The position numbers and the translations under genes were made by a program. A stretch of 52,309 nt of DNA from Oscillospiraceae bacterium (lineage in GTDB: Bacteria > Bacillota > Clostridia > Oscillospirales > Ruminococcaceae): NCBI GenBank assembly GCA_017847995.1, contig JAGAPB010000025.1, positions 1 through 52,309 on the forward strand, written 5' to 3'. Below, piece by piece: positions 18,691 through 27,939 of the stretch (the stretch's first letter is position 1; each line of letters opens with the position of its first letter). The notes below the pieces were generated by a model. The model made no database searches, was not told the origin of the DNA, and saw only the letters and a list, made by a program, of their open reading frames with translations.

Positions 18691-20525
18691 GCAGACCAGG
18701 ACCCGGACCAGGCCACCGCGGCTTTGTTCCCGGAGAAAAACCCAAAGACACCAAAGGCACCCTGCTCCGTCTGCTGGGTTATATGAAGCCCTATAAGGTT
18801 TCGATGATCCTGGTGGCAGCCATGACGGTTCTGACCGCCATTGCAGGCAACCTTGGCCCCCGCATCATCGGCTTTGCCACCAACGAGATACAGCTTGGCT
18901 GGCAGCGCATTCAGGCCGGCACGGGAGGAATGGATCTCGACGCCATCGGCATCATTCTGCTGCTGTTGGGCGGCATTTATCTTCTCAACTCGCTGTTTGT
19001 CTACCTTCAAAGCCGCCTGTTGGTAAATATGACCCAAAAAACCATGTACCAACTGCGCCGCCGGGTGGACGAAAAAATCAAGACCCTGCCTATCGGTTAT
19101 TACGATTCCCACCAGCTTGGCGATATCCTCAGCCGTGTCACCAATGATGTGGATACCGTTTCGGCCTCGCTGCAGCAAAGCGTTACCCAGATCCTCAGCT
19201 CGGTCCTCAGTGTCATCACCATCCTGGTGATGATGCTGGTCATCAGCCCGGTGCTGACTCTGGTGGCACTGCTCACCCTGCCCCTTACGGTGCTGCTTTC
19301 CACCGGAGTCATCAAGCGCTCCCAGCCTTTGTTTGTGCGCCAGCAGTCCAGCCTGGGCCACCTCAACGGCCACATCGAGGAAATGTACTCCGGCCACAAT
19401 GTCATCAAGGCCTTTGGCCGTGAAGAGAGCGTTCTGGCAGAATTTGACCAGATCAACGAGGAGCGCTATCAAAGCAGCTACATGGCCAACTATATTTCGG
19501 GCATCATCCATCCGCTTTCCAACCTCATCAGCAACCTTGGCTATGCCATCGTTACGGTGGTTGGGGGCCTGATGGTCATCAGCGGAAGCCTGCTGGTGGG
19601 CGATATCCAGTCCTTTGCCCAGTATCTGCGCAATTTCAGCCAGCCCATCACCCAGCTTTCCAACATCATGAACACCCTGCAGTCCACCATTGCCGCCGCC
19701 GAGCGCATCTTCGGCTTTTTGGATGAAACCGAGGAAGAGCCTGTTCCGGACGAAAAGCTGCAGTACCCCGCCGAAAGAAAAGGCAGCGTCTGTTTTGAGC
19801 ATGTGCGCTTTGGCTACACCCCCGACCGCACCCTCATCAAGGACTTCAACCTGGAGGTAAAGGCAGGGGAGATGGTGGCCATCGTTGGCCCCACCGGCGC
19901 GGGCAAAACCACTTTGGTCAACCTGCTGCTGCGGTTCTATGACGTAAACGGCGGCCGCATCCTTGTTGACGGGGTGGATATTGCCGACATGGACCGCATC
20001 AAGCTGCGGGAATATTTCGGCATGGTGCTGCAGGATACCTGGCTGTTCCACGGCACCATCCGCGACAACATCCGCTACGGCCGTGTGGACGCCACCGACG
20101 GCGAAGTGCAGCGGGCGGCCCGGACCTCCTATGCCCACAATTTTATCCGCACCCTGCCCGGCGGATACAACATGGTCCTTTCGGAGGATGCCTCAAACAT
20201 CTCCCAGGGCCAGCGCCAGTTGATCACCATCGCCCGGGCTCTTCTCTCCAATCCCCGCATCCTCATTCTGGATGAGGCCACCAGCTCGGTGGATACCCGT
20301 ACCGAGGTACTGATCCAGAAGGCCATGAAGACCCTGATGGAAGGCCGCACCAGCTTTGTCATTGCCCACCGCCTTTCCACCATCCGCGATGCCGACAAGA
20401 TCCTTGTTCTCAACGACGGCGACATTGTGGAGGTGGGCACCCATGACCAACTGCTGGCCAAGGGCGGCTTCTATGCCGATCTTTACAACAGCCAGTTTGC
20501 CTATAACAACGCCTCGGGCGAATAA
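18687..20525 (+). CDS. ABC exporter half-transporter, catalytic partner (TM288-like)
   Basis: The second subunit of the heterodimeric exporter, 612 residues. It has a glycine/proline-rich N-terminus, six membrane helices, Walker A GPTGAGKTT near 401 and Walker B LILDEATSSVD near 524 with the catalytic Glu intact. Its signature reads ISQGQ instead of LSGGQ. In the dimer this altered signature faces the altered Walker B of the partner, so both changes fall in one degenerate ATP site and the other site stays consensus. It starts in the ATGA overlap with the upstream gene and is followed by a terminator. Confidence 0.94.
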   Translation: MSRPGPGPGHRGFVPGEKPKDTKGTLLRLLGYMKPYKVSMILVAAMTVLTAIAGNLGPRIIGFATNEIQLGWQRIQAGTGGMDLDAIGIILLLLGGIYLLNSLFVYLQSRLLVNMTQKTMYQLRRRVDEKIKTLPIGYYDSHQLGDILSRVTNDVDTVSASLQQSVTQILSSVLSVITILVMMLVISPVLTLVALLTLPLTVLLSTGVIKRSQPLFVRQQSSLGHLNGHIEEMYSGHNVIKAFGREESVLAEFDQINEERYQSSYMANYISGIIHPLSNLISNLGYAIVTVVGGLMVISGSLLVGDIQSFAQYLRNFSQPITQLSNIMNTLQSTIAAAERIFGFLDETEEEPVPDEKLQYPAERKGSVCFEHVRFGYTPDRTLIKDFNLEVKAGEMVAIVGPTGAGKTTLVNLLLRFYDVNGGRILVDGVDIADMDRIKLREYFGMVLQDTWLFHGTIRDNIRYGRVDATDGEVQRAARTSYAHNFIRTLPGGYNMVLSEDASNISQGQRQLITIARALLSNPRILILDEATSSVDTRTEVLIQKAMKTLMEGRTSFVIAHRLSTIRDADKILVLNDGDIVEVGTHDQLLAKGGFYADLYNSQFAYNNASGE

Positions 20526-20527
20526 GC

Positions 20528-20562
20528 AAAAACCCACAGGACACCAAACCTGTGGGCTTTTT
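20528..20562 (+). terminator. Terminator of the ABC exporter operon
   Basis: CCCACAGG (20533-20540) pairs with CCTGTGGG (20549-20556). The stem is flanked by an A-run and a T-run. Confidence 0.8.
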
Positions 20563-20584
20563 GTTGTTAAAAAAATGTCTATCG

Positions 20585-20613
20585 GTGACAAATAAAGGCC
20601 CCGGTGTTATAAT
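20585..20613 (+). promoter_or_regulatory. Promoter of the small anchored protein gene
   Basis: GTGACA (20585-20590), a 17-base spacer and TATAAT (20608-20613), 30 bases before the start. Confidence 0.6.
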
Positions 20614-20642
20614 GATTCAAAACAACTTTAGAGAGGGTTTTT

Positions 20643-21152
20643 ATGGCCAACTACCGCCGTGCGCAAAGCAAAAATAATAACCGCGCCGCCATGCTTGCTG
20701 TCGTTTTGCTGCTGGTGGTGATGGCCCTTGCGGGGCTGGCGTTTGCCCTGCTGATGCCCAGTTCTGCCCCAAGTGCTTCTCCTGCGGCGGAAGGCCCGCT
20801 GCCCGGTCTGGAGCTGGAACGGGAGGAAGATTTCCCGGAAGAGGAATTTCACTATCTCCTCAACGCTTCACCCGCCTTTAACAAGAAAGGGGAGAAGGGC
20901 AGCGTCTATCTTGAAAATTGTGACGGAAACCGGGGCTACATGCAGGTGGTCTATACCCTGGCGGAAAGCGGAGAAGAGGTTTACCAAAGCCCGGTGCTGC
21001 CCCCCAACTGGAGCGTACAGACCGATAAACTGGCCCGGCAGCTTGAACCGGGAGAATATGAGGCAATTGCCGCTGTTTATGTTTATCCATCGGTCGAGGC
21101 CGAAGAATATATTGCACTTTTTGAAGAAACCATCCACATCACCGTTGGATAA
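20643..21152 (+). CDS. Small membrane-anchored protein of unknown function
   Basis: A 169-residue protein with a basic N-terminus (MANYRRAQSKNNNR), a single hydrophobic helix at about 16-38, an Ala/Ser/Pro linker and an outside domain of about 110 residues with alternating beta pattern (GSVYLENCDGNRGYMQVVYT, then PGEYEAIAAVYVYP). The domain looks like a small beta-sandwich. I do not recognise the family. It begins at ATG 20643 after GAGAGGG. It lies 21 bases ahead of the nicotinate phosphoribosyltransferase gene and is probably co-transcribed with it, though no functional link is evident. Confidence 0.75.
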   Translation: MANYRRAQSKNNNRAAMLAVVLLLVVMALAGLAFALLMPSSAPSASPAAEGPLPGLELEREEDFPEEEFHYLLNASPAFNKKGEKGSVYLENCDGNRGYMQVVYTLAESGEEVYQSPVLPPNWSVQTDKLARQLEPGEYEAIAAVYVYPSVEAEEYIALFEETIHITVG

Positions 21153-21173
21153 CTGCACAAAGGAGTGTTTTTG

Positions 21174-22631
21174 ATGCAAGGAGAACTGAAAAGAAATCTG
21201 ACCATGCTCACCGACTTTTACGAAATAACCATGGGCAACGGTTACTTCGAAAACGGCCTGGGCGACCGCGAAGCTGTATTTGATATGTTTTTCCGCAAAA
21301 TTCCCGATGGCGGCGGCTTTGCCATTGCTGCCGGTCTGGAACAACTGGTGGAATATTTCAACAACCTGAAGTTTACCCCCGAGGATATCGAATATCTTCG
21401 TTCCAAGGGGCAGTTCTCTGAGGCCTTTCTCGATTACCTTGCAAACTTCAAGTTTGCCTGTGACGTTTGGGCGGTAAAGGAAGGCACCCCCGTTTTTCCC
21501 TATGAACCCATCGTTGTTGTAAGAGGTCCCCTGATCCAGGCACAGTTTGTGGAGACTATGGTCCTGCTGACCATCAACCACCAGTCGCTGATCGCCACCA
21601 AGGCCAGCCGTGTGGTGCGCGCCGCCGAAGGCTGCGCCGTGGCCGAATTCGGTTCCCGCCGCGCCCAAAGCTATGACGGCGCCGTGCTGGGCGCCCGCGC
21701 CGCCTACATCGGCGGCTGCAGCGGCACAGCCTGCACCATCAGCGACCGCATTTACGGCATTCCCGCCGTGGGCCCCATGGCCCATAGCTGGGTACAGGCC
21801 TTTGAAGACGAATATGAAGCCTTCAAGCGCTATGCCGAACTTTATCCCACCAAGTGCACCCTGCTGGTGGATACCTACAACACCCTGAAGTCGGGCGTGC
21901 CCAACGCCATCAAGGTGTTTGACGAGGTACTTAAGCCCAAGGGCTGCCGCCCTGTGGCTGTGCGCATCGACAGCGGTGACATCGCCTATCTTTCCAAAAA
22001 GGTGCGCGTGATGCTGGATAATGCCGGCTACCAGGACGTTAAGACCATGGCCTCCAACTCGCTGGACGAATACATCATCCGCGACCTGATGCTCCAGGGC
22101 GCCAAGGTGGACAGCTTCGGCGTAGGCGAAAACCTGATCACCAGCAAATCGGCCCCCGTTTTCGGCGGCGTGTACAAGCTGGTGGCCATTGCCAACAGGG
22201 AAGGGGAGCTGCAGCCCCGCATCAAGGTGAGCGAAACGGTGGAAAAGATCACCACCCCCGATTTCAAGAGTCTTTACCGCTTTTTCAACCGCGAGACCGG
22301 CAAGGCCATTGCCGACTATGTCACCCTGCATGACGAGGTGGTTGACGACACCAAGTCCATGGTCATCTTTGACCCCAACAATACCTGGAAGAAGAGCAAA
22401 ATTTCCAACTTTGAGGCCAAGCCTCTGCTGACCCCCATCTTTGTGGACGGCAAGCAGGTTTATGACCTGCCCACCCTGGACGAGATCCGCACCTATTGCA
22501 AGCAGCAGCTGGATACCCTGTGGGACGAAGTAAAGCGTTTTGAATATCCCCACAAGTATTACGTCGACCTTTCGCCCGCCCTTTGGGAGGTTCGCCACAG
22601 CCTGCTGGACCGTCACGACTTCACCGATTGA
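21174..22631 (+). CDS. pncB: Nicotinate phosphoribosyltransferase
   Basis: Converts nicotinate, PRPP and ATP to nicotinate mononucleotide, the first step of NAD salvage. Family segments: LTDFYEITMGNGYF at the N-terminus, EFGSRRAQSYDGAVLGARAAYIGG in the centre, the Asp-rich RIDSGDIAYLSKKVR and the C-terminal ANREGELQPRIKVSE region. The 485-residue length is that of the Firmicutes type. ATG 21174 is preferred to a GTG at 21165, because the AAAGGAG RBS overlaps that GTG. It follows the small anchored protein gene and ends in a terminator. Confidence 0.95.
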   Translation: MQGELKRNLTMLTDFYEITMGNGYFENGLGDREAVFDMFFRKIPDGGGFAIAAGLEQLVEYFNNLKFTPEDIEYLRSKGQFSEAFLDYLANFKFACDVWAVKEGTPVFPYEPIVVVRGPLIQAQFVETMVLLTINHQSLIATKASRVVRAAEGCAVAEFGSRRAQSYDGAVLGARAAYIGGCSGTACTISDRIYGIPAVGPMAHSWVQAFEDEYEAFKRYAELYPTKCTLLVDTYNTLKSGVPNAIKVFDEVLKPKGCRPVAVRIDSGDIAYLSKKVRVMLDNAGYQDVKTMASNSLDEYIIRDLMLQGAKVDSFGVGENLITSKSAPVFGGVYKLVAIANREGELQPRIKVSETVEKITTPDFKSLYRFFNRETGKAIADYVTLHDEVVDDTKSMVIFDPNNTWKKSKISNFEAKPLLTPIFVDGKQVYDLPTLDEIRTYCKQQLDTLWDEVKRFEYPHKYYVDLSPALWEVRHSLLDRHDFTD

Positions 22632-22683
22632 TGCCGGGAAGAGTACAGTGTATTCTACTGGAAAACAAACAAAAAATGGAAAT

Positions 22684-22714
22684 GGGATTTGAAGCAATTC
22701 AAGTCCCTTTTTCT
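22684..22714 (+). terminator. Terminator after pncB
   Basis: GGGATTTGAA (22684-22693) pairs with TTCAAGTCCC (22698-22707), one G-T pair. A T-rich tail follows. Confidence 0.8.
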
Positions 22715-22736
22715 TACTCTTTATCACTTTAATTAG

Positions 22737-22765
22737 TTGCATTTTGTTGGTTCAGATGATATAAT
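22737..22765 (+). promoter_or_regulatory. Strong promoter of livJ
   Basis: TTGCAT (22737-22742), a 17-base spacer and an extended -10 (TG at 22757-22758, then TATAAT at 22760-22765). Confidence 0.7.
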
Positions 22766-22836
22766 ATCCCCATCTTGTGTGCAGGGTTTGCATACAGATG
22801 TATTATTCTTAGGAACATTTTTAGGAGGATTTAAGA

Positions 22837-24033
22837 ATGAAAAGAGTATTCGCAATCCTGTTGTGCGTTGCTATGATGCTCAGCATGGTAGCCTGCGGTG
22901 GCAACACTGCAGCTCCCGAAGCCGATGCCCCCGCCGCTGAAGGCGATAAGATTGTTAAGATCGGCGTATTTGAACCCCAGACCGGCGACAACGGCGCTGG
23001 CGGCAAGCAGGAGATCCTGGGCATGCAGTATGCTCATTCCCTGTTCCCCACCGTTGAAATCGGCGGCGAAACCTACAACGTTCAGCTCGAAATCGTTGAC
23101 AACCGTACTTCTGCTGAAAACGGCCCCTCTGCAGCTGCTGAACTGATCAACCGCGATGTATCCATCGTTCTCGGTTCCTACGGCTCCGGCGTTTCCATCG
23201 CCGGCGGCGAAGTATTTGCCGAAGCCGGCATGCCTGCTCTGGGCACTTCCTGCACCAACCCCCAGGTTACCGCTGACTGCGAAGTTTACTTCCGTCTGGC
23301 CTTCCTCGATCCCTTCCAGGGCACCGTTCTGGCCAACTACGCTTTCAACGAACTGGGCATCGACACTGCCTACACTCTGGCAATGCTGGGCTCCGACTAC
23401 GACCAGGGTCTGGTATTCTACTTCAAGGAAGCTTTTGAAGCCCTGGGCGGCACCGTTATCTCCGAAGACTTCCCCGAAGGCACTGCCAACTTTGTTTCTT
23501 ACGTAACCAACGCCAAGAGCAACAACGCCGGCGTTATCTTTGCTCCCGTTTCCATCAACTACGCACAGCTGATCGTTGAAGCTGCTGCTTCTCAGGGTTA
23601 CGAAGGCGCTCTGCTGGGCTCCGACACCTGGGATAACAACAAGGTTATTGAAGCCGCTACCGGCACCGATATCGAAGCTTTCGTTACCACCTTCTATCAG
23701 GAAGGCGGCGCTCCCGAATTCGATACCGGCATCAAGGAATGGCTGAACGCCAACCCCGATATGCTGACCAACAACGGCGGCAACGACATGATCGCTGCTG
23801 TTACCGCTATCGGCTACGACGCTTACCTGACCGCTCTGGAAGCTCTGAAGCTGGCTGGCAGCACCGACCGTGCCGCTGTTCTGGAAGCTATGCCCAACGT
23901 AAGCTTTGAAGGCGTAACCGGTCTGATCGAATTCGACGAAATCGGCGATGCCAAGCGCGACGGCGCTTTCATCAAGACCGCAAACACTGTTGACGGTGTT
24001 TGGGACTTTGTAAAGGTTCAGACTGTTGAATAA
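22837..24033 (+). CDS. livJ: Branched-chain amino acid type ABC transporter, binding lipoprotein
   Basis: A 398-residue extracellular substrate-binding protein of the LivJ/ANF-receptor type. The lipoprotein signal peptide has Cys20 (LSMVAC). The mature part begins KIVKIGVFEPQTGDNGAGG, typical of LivJ, and continues with SAAAELINRDVSIVLGSYGS. Codons ending in T are frequent, unlike most neighbours, which fits a highly expressed gene. It has a strong AGGAGG RBS, its own promoter and a terminator before the permease genes, so it is made in excess over the membrane parts. The ligand may be Leu/Ile/Val or another amide or amino acid; sequence alone does not decide. Confidence 0.92.
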   Translation: MKRVFAILLCVAMMLSMVACGGNTAAPEADAPAAEGDKIVKIGVFEPQTGDNGAGGKQEILGMQYAHSLFPTVEIGGETYNVQLEIVDNRTSAENGPSAAAELINRDVSIVLGSYGSGVSIAGGEVFAEAGMPALGTSCTNPQVTADCEVYFRLAFLDPFQGTVLANYAFNELGIDTAYTLAMLGSDYDQGLVFYFKEAFEALGGTVISEDFPEGTANFVSYVTNAKSNNAGVIFAPVSINYAQLIVEAAASQGYEGALLGSDTWDNNKVIEAATGTDIEAFVTTFYQEGGAPEFDTGIKEWLNANPDMLTNNGGNDMIAAVTAIGYDAYLTALEALKLAGSTDRAAVLEAMPNVSFEGVTGLIEFDEIGDAKRDGAFIKTANTVDGVWDFVKVQTVE

Positions 24034-24077
24034 TCGGTCAACACCGAATTGAACGATCTGATCAAACTGTGAATCAA

Positions 24078-24118
24078 GAGGGGATGGCGGGGCTTTCCGC
24101 TTCGTCATCCCCTTTTTT
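24078..24118 (+). terminator. Partial terminator between livJ and livH
   Basis: AGGGGATG (24079-24086) pairs with CATCCCCT (24106-24113) and is followed by six T. Leaky termination here would give more LivJ than LivHMGF. The next 146 bases to livH contain small hairpins but no clear promoter. Confidence 0.8.
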
Positions 24119-24264
24119 CGCCGTTTTACTGATATTTGAAAAACGGACTTTGCCGCCTTTGCGGCCCCGGCTTTTGGCACTGGTTCGCCTCGAAAGAGCG
24201 GATGCTGCTGCCTTTTCGAGACGGCCCAATTGTTTCCCGGAAAACCACAACAGGAGGAGTTCCT

Positions 24265-25143
24265 ATGCAAGAATTGTTTCCTTATTTATTGAACGGTATT
24301 TCCGTGGGCGGTCAGTACGCGCTGATTGCCATTGGTTACACAATGGTTTACGGCATTCTGCGACTGATCAACTTTGCCCACGGCGATGTATTTATGGTGG
24401 CCGGCCTGGTCATGGTTTACACCACCACCGCTCTGCCCCTCTACATCTCCATTCCCCTGGTGCTGGCAGCCACCGTTGTCCTTGGCTTTACCATTGAACG
24501 TGTGGCCTACAAGCCCCTGCGCACCGCACCCCGCATGTCGGTTATGATCTCGGCCATCGGCGTCAGCTATCTGATCCAGAACCTGGCCTTCTATATCACC
24601 GGCGGTGTGCCCCAGCCTGTAACCAAGCCCATCCCCTTCATTTCCAACACCGTATCCATTATGGGTGCTTCCACCAAGATGGTAACTCTGGTTACCCCCG
24701 TGCTTACCATTGCCCTGGTGATTGTGCTGGTATATCTGATCAACCATACCAAGACCGGTATGGCCATGCGTGCCGTTTCCAAGGACTTTGAAACCGCACA
24801 GCTGATGGGCATCAAGATCAACAGCGTCATTTCGGTCACCTTTATCATCGGTTCCTTCCTGGCCGCTGTTGGCGCCATGCTCTACTTCACCAACTATCCC
24901 TCGGTTGCCATCACCTCCGGCGGCATGCCCGGCCTGAAGGCCTTTGTTGCCGCGGTATTTGGCGGCATCGGCTCCATCCCCGGCGCTGTGGTTGGCGCCT
25001 TCATCATCGGCCTGTGCGAAGAAGTCATCAAGGGTCTGGGTTACACCACCTTCTCGGATGCCTTCACCTTTGCACTGCTGATCGTTGTTTTGTGTGTTAA
25101 GCCCACCGGCCTGTTCGGTGAAAAAGTCACCGACAAGGTATAA
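24265..25143 (+). CDS. livH: Branched-chain amino acid ABC transporter permease LivH
   Basis: A 292-residue inner-membrane permease with about eight hydrophobic segments. LivH signatures: NGISVGGQYALIAIGYTMVYGILRLINFAHGD at the N-terminus (shown by its position in the first 45 residues) and the ABC-contact loop with GLKAFVAAVFGGIGSIPGA in the C-terminal half. The open frame extends further upstream, but CAGGAGGAG just before ATG 24265 fixes the start. It works with LivM as the membrane channel, driven by LivG and LivF. Confidence 0.93.
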   Translation: MQELFPYLLNGISVGGQYALIAIGYTMVYGILRLINFAHGDVFMVAGLVMVYTTTALPLYISIPLVLAATVVLGFTIERVAYKPLRTAPRMSVMISAIGVSYLIQNLAFYITGGVPQPVTKPIPFISNTVSIMGASTKMVTLVTPVLTIALVIVLVYLINHTKTGMAMRAVSKDFETAQLMGIKINSVISVTFIIGSFLAAVGAMLYFTNYPSVAITSGGMPGLKAFVAAVFGGIGSIPGAVVGAFIIGLCEEVIKGLGYTTFSDAFTFALLIVVLCVKPTGLFGEKVTDKV

Positions 25144-25157
25144 GGGGAGGGGAGAAC

Positions 25158-26269
25158 ATGAATATGACCAAGAAGAAAACCATCTTTACCGCTGCTGTGC
25201 TGTTGGTGCTGTTTGCGGCCTGTGTCATCGTTGACCTGACCCTGCCCTCCTATCACATTGCGGTAACGGTTATCAAAAAGGCCACCGTATACGCTCTGGT
25301 GGCGGTTTCCATGAACCTGCTCAACGGCTTCACCGGTTTGTTCAGCCTGGGCCAGGCCGGCTTTATGCTGCTGGGCGCATACTCCTACAGCGTGCTGACC
25401 ATCCCCGACGGAAAGAAAGCCACCGTTTACCAGTACTTTGAAAACGGCGGTCTGCCTTTCTCCTTCACCGATATTTTCGGCGGCATCTTTGGCGAACAGG
25501 TAGGCACCATTGTTGGCATGCTGATCGCTTTGCTGATCGGCGGTCTGCTGGCTGCCCTGTTTGCATTCCTCATCGGCCTGCCCGTACTGCGCCTCAAGTC
25601 CGACTATCTGGCCATTGCCACCCTTGGCTTTGCTGAGATCCTCAAGGCCTTTTTCCAGTGGAATGGTCTGGGCCCCATCACCAACGGCTCCAACCTGCTC
25701 AAGAGCTACCCCACCTTCAACAAGGCCACTCCTTACGTTATCATTGCCGGACTGATGATCGCCCTCATTGTGCTGCTCATCAACTCCACCTATGGCCGTG
25801 CCTTCAAGGCCATCCGCGATGACGAAGTGGCTGCCGAAGCCATGGGCATCAATCTGGCCAGACACAAGAGAATGAGCTTCATCATCAGTTCCTTCTTTGC
25901 CGGCATTGGCGGCGGTATGATGGCTATGTACATGGGCACCATCGCCGCAGCTCCCTTCAAGAGCGCCCTGACCTACGAAATTCTGCTGATCGTTGTAATC
26001 GGCGGCATCGGCTCCATCACCGGTTCGGTGCTGGCCAGCTTCCTTTACATCTTCAGTTCCGAATGGCTGCTGCGCGGCCTCGACTCGGGCACCTTCCTGG
26101 GCATCAATGCTCCCGCCGTTTTCAAAAACGGCTTTCGTATGGCTGTTTTCTCGGTCATCATCATGGTCATCGTGCTCTTCTTCCGCAAGGGCATCATGGG
26201 TGACAAGGAACTGCCCAACCTGCTGGATAAGCGTCCCAAATCCCGTAAGAAGAAGGAGGCTGCTGGCAA

Positions 26270-26273
<4 letters not shown>
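25158..26273 (+). CDS. livM: Branched-chain amino acid ABC transporter permease LivM
   Basis: A 371-residue membrane protein, the LivH partner. It shows MNLLNGFTGLFSLGQAGFM near the N-terminus, LRLKSDYLAIATLGFAEI in the middle and the cytoplasmic coupling stretch with AIRDDEVAAEAMGIN. A basic tail (KRPKSRKKKEAAGK) ends the protein. It begins 14 bases after livH with GGGGAGGGGAG. Its stop overlaps the livG start (ATGA). Confidence 0.93.
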
Positions 26274-27104
<831 letters not shown>

Positions 27105-27112
<8 letters not shown>

Positions 27113-27839
27113 GATTGAAAACCTGCATGTAAACTATGGCGGCATCCAGGCCCTCCGCGGCATTTCGCTGGAAGTTCCCGATGGTAAGATCGTTACCCTG
27201 ATCGGTGCCAACGGTGCCGGCAAATCCACCACCCTGCGCACCATCAGCGGCCTGGTAAAGGCCTCGGAAGGTTCCATCAAGTGGGTCACCGACGAAAACC
27301 CCGAAGGGGAAGAACTGCTGGGCAAGCCCATCGACAAGATCATCGGCACCGGCATTTCCATGAGCCCCGAAGGCCGCCGCGTTTTCCCCGATATGACCGT
27401 TCTGGAAAACCTGAAGATCGGCGCCTACCTGCGCAAGGATAAGGCAGAGATCGAAAAGGACATCCAGTGGGTCTACAGCCTGTTCCCCCGTCTGGAGGAA
27501 CGCAGCTGGCAGTTGGCCGGCACCCTTTCGGGCGGTGAACAGCAGATGCTGGCCGTAGGCCGCGCCCTGATGAGCCGTCCCAAGCTGATGATGCTGGACG
27601 AACCCTCGCTGGGTCTGGCTCCTCTGGTGGTACAGGATATTTTCTCCATCATCCGTGAGATCAACCGTCAGGGCGTTACCGTTCTGCTGATCGAACAGAA
27701 CGCCAATATGGCCCTGAAGATCGCCGACCAGGCTTATGTTCTGGAAACCGGCAACATCACCCTTTCCGGTACCGGCGCCGAACTGCTGGCCAACGAAGAT
27801 GTTAAGGCCGCCTATCTGGGCAAATCCAAAAAGAACTAA
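27105..27839 (+). CDS. livF: Branched-chain amino acid ABC transporter ATPase LivF
   Basis: A 244-residue ATPase, partner of LivG. Walker A is GANGAGKST, followed by SMSPEGRRVFPDMTVLENL, which is highly typical of LivF. The signature is LSGGEQQMLAVGRALM and Walker B is LMMLDEPSLGLAP. It closes the livHMGF operon and is followed by a terminator. Confidence 0.94.
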
Positions 27840-27847
27840 ACCCAAAC

Positions 27848-27886
27848 AAAACCGCAGGACACCACCCGGTGCCTGCGGTTTTTTGC
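27848..27886 (+). terminator. Terminator of the liv operon
   Basis: AAAACCGCAGG (27848-27858) pairs with CCTGCGGTTTT (27872-27882), followed by T. Confidence 0.88.
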
Positions 27887-27888
27887 GC

Positions 27889-27920
27889 AAAAAAGAGCCA
27901 TCCGCAGATGGCTCTTTTTC
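27889..27920. terminator. Second terminator, serving the leftward nhaC gene
   Basis: AAAAGAGCCAT (27891-27901) pairs with ATGGCTCTTTT (27908-27918), with T-runs on either strand. It sits between the convergent livF and nhaC genes. Confidence 0.85.
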
Positions 27921-27939
27921 TTGATGTGATATGGCGGGG

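Noticed and set aside
20868..22742. A 624-codon minus frame over pncB
   Set aside because: A shadow of pncB with no RBS or recognisable domain; it also covers the pncB terminator.
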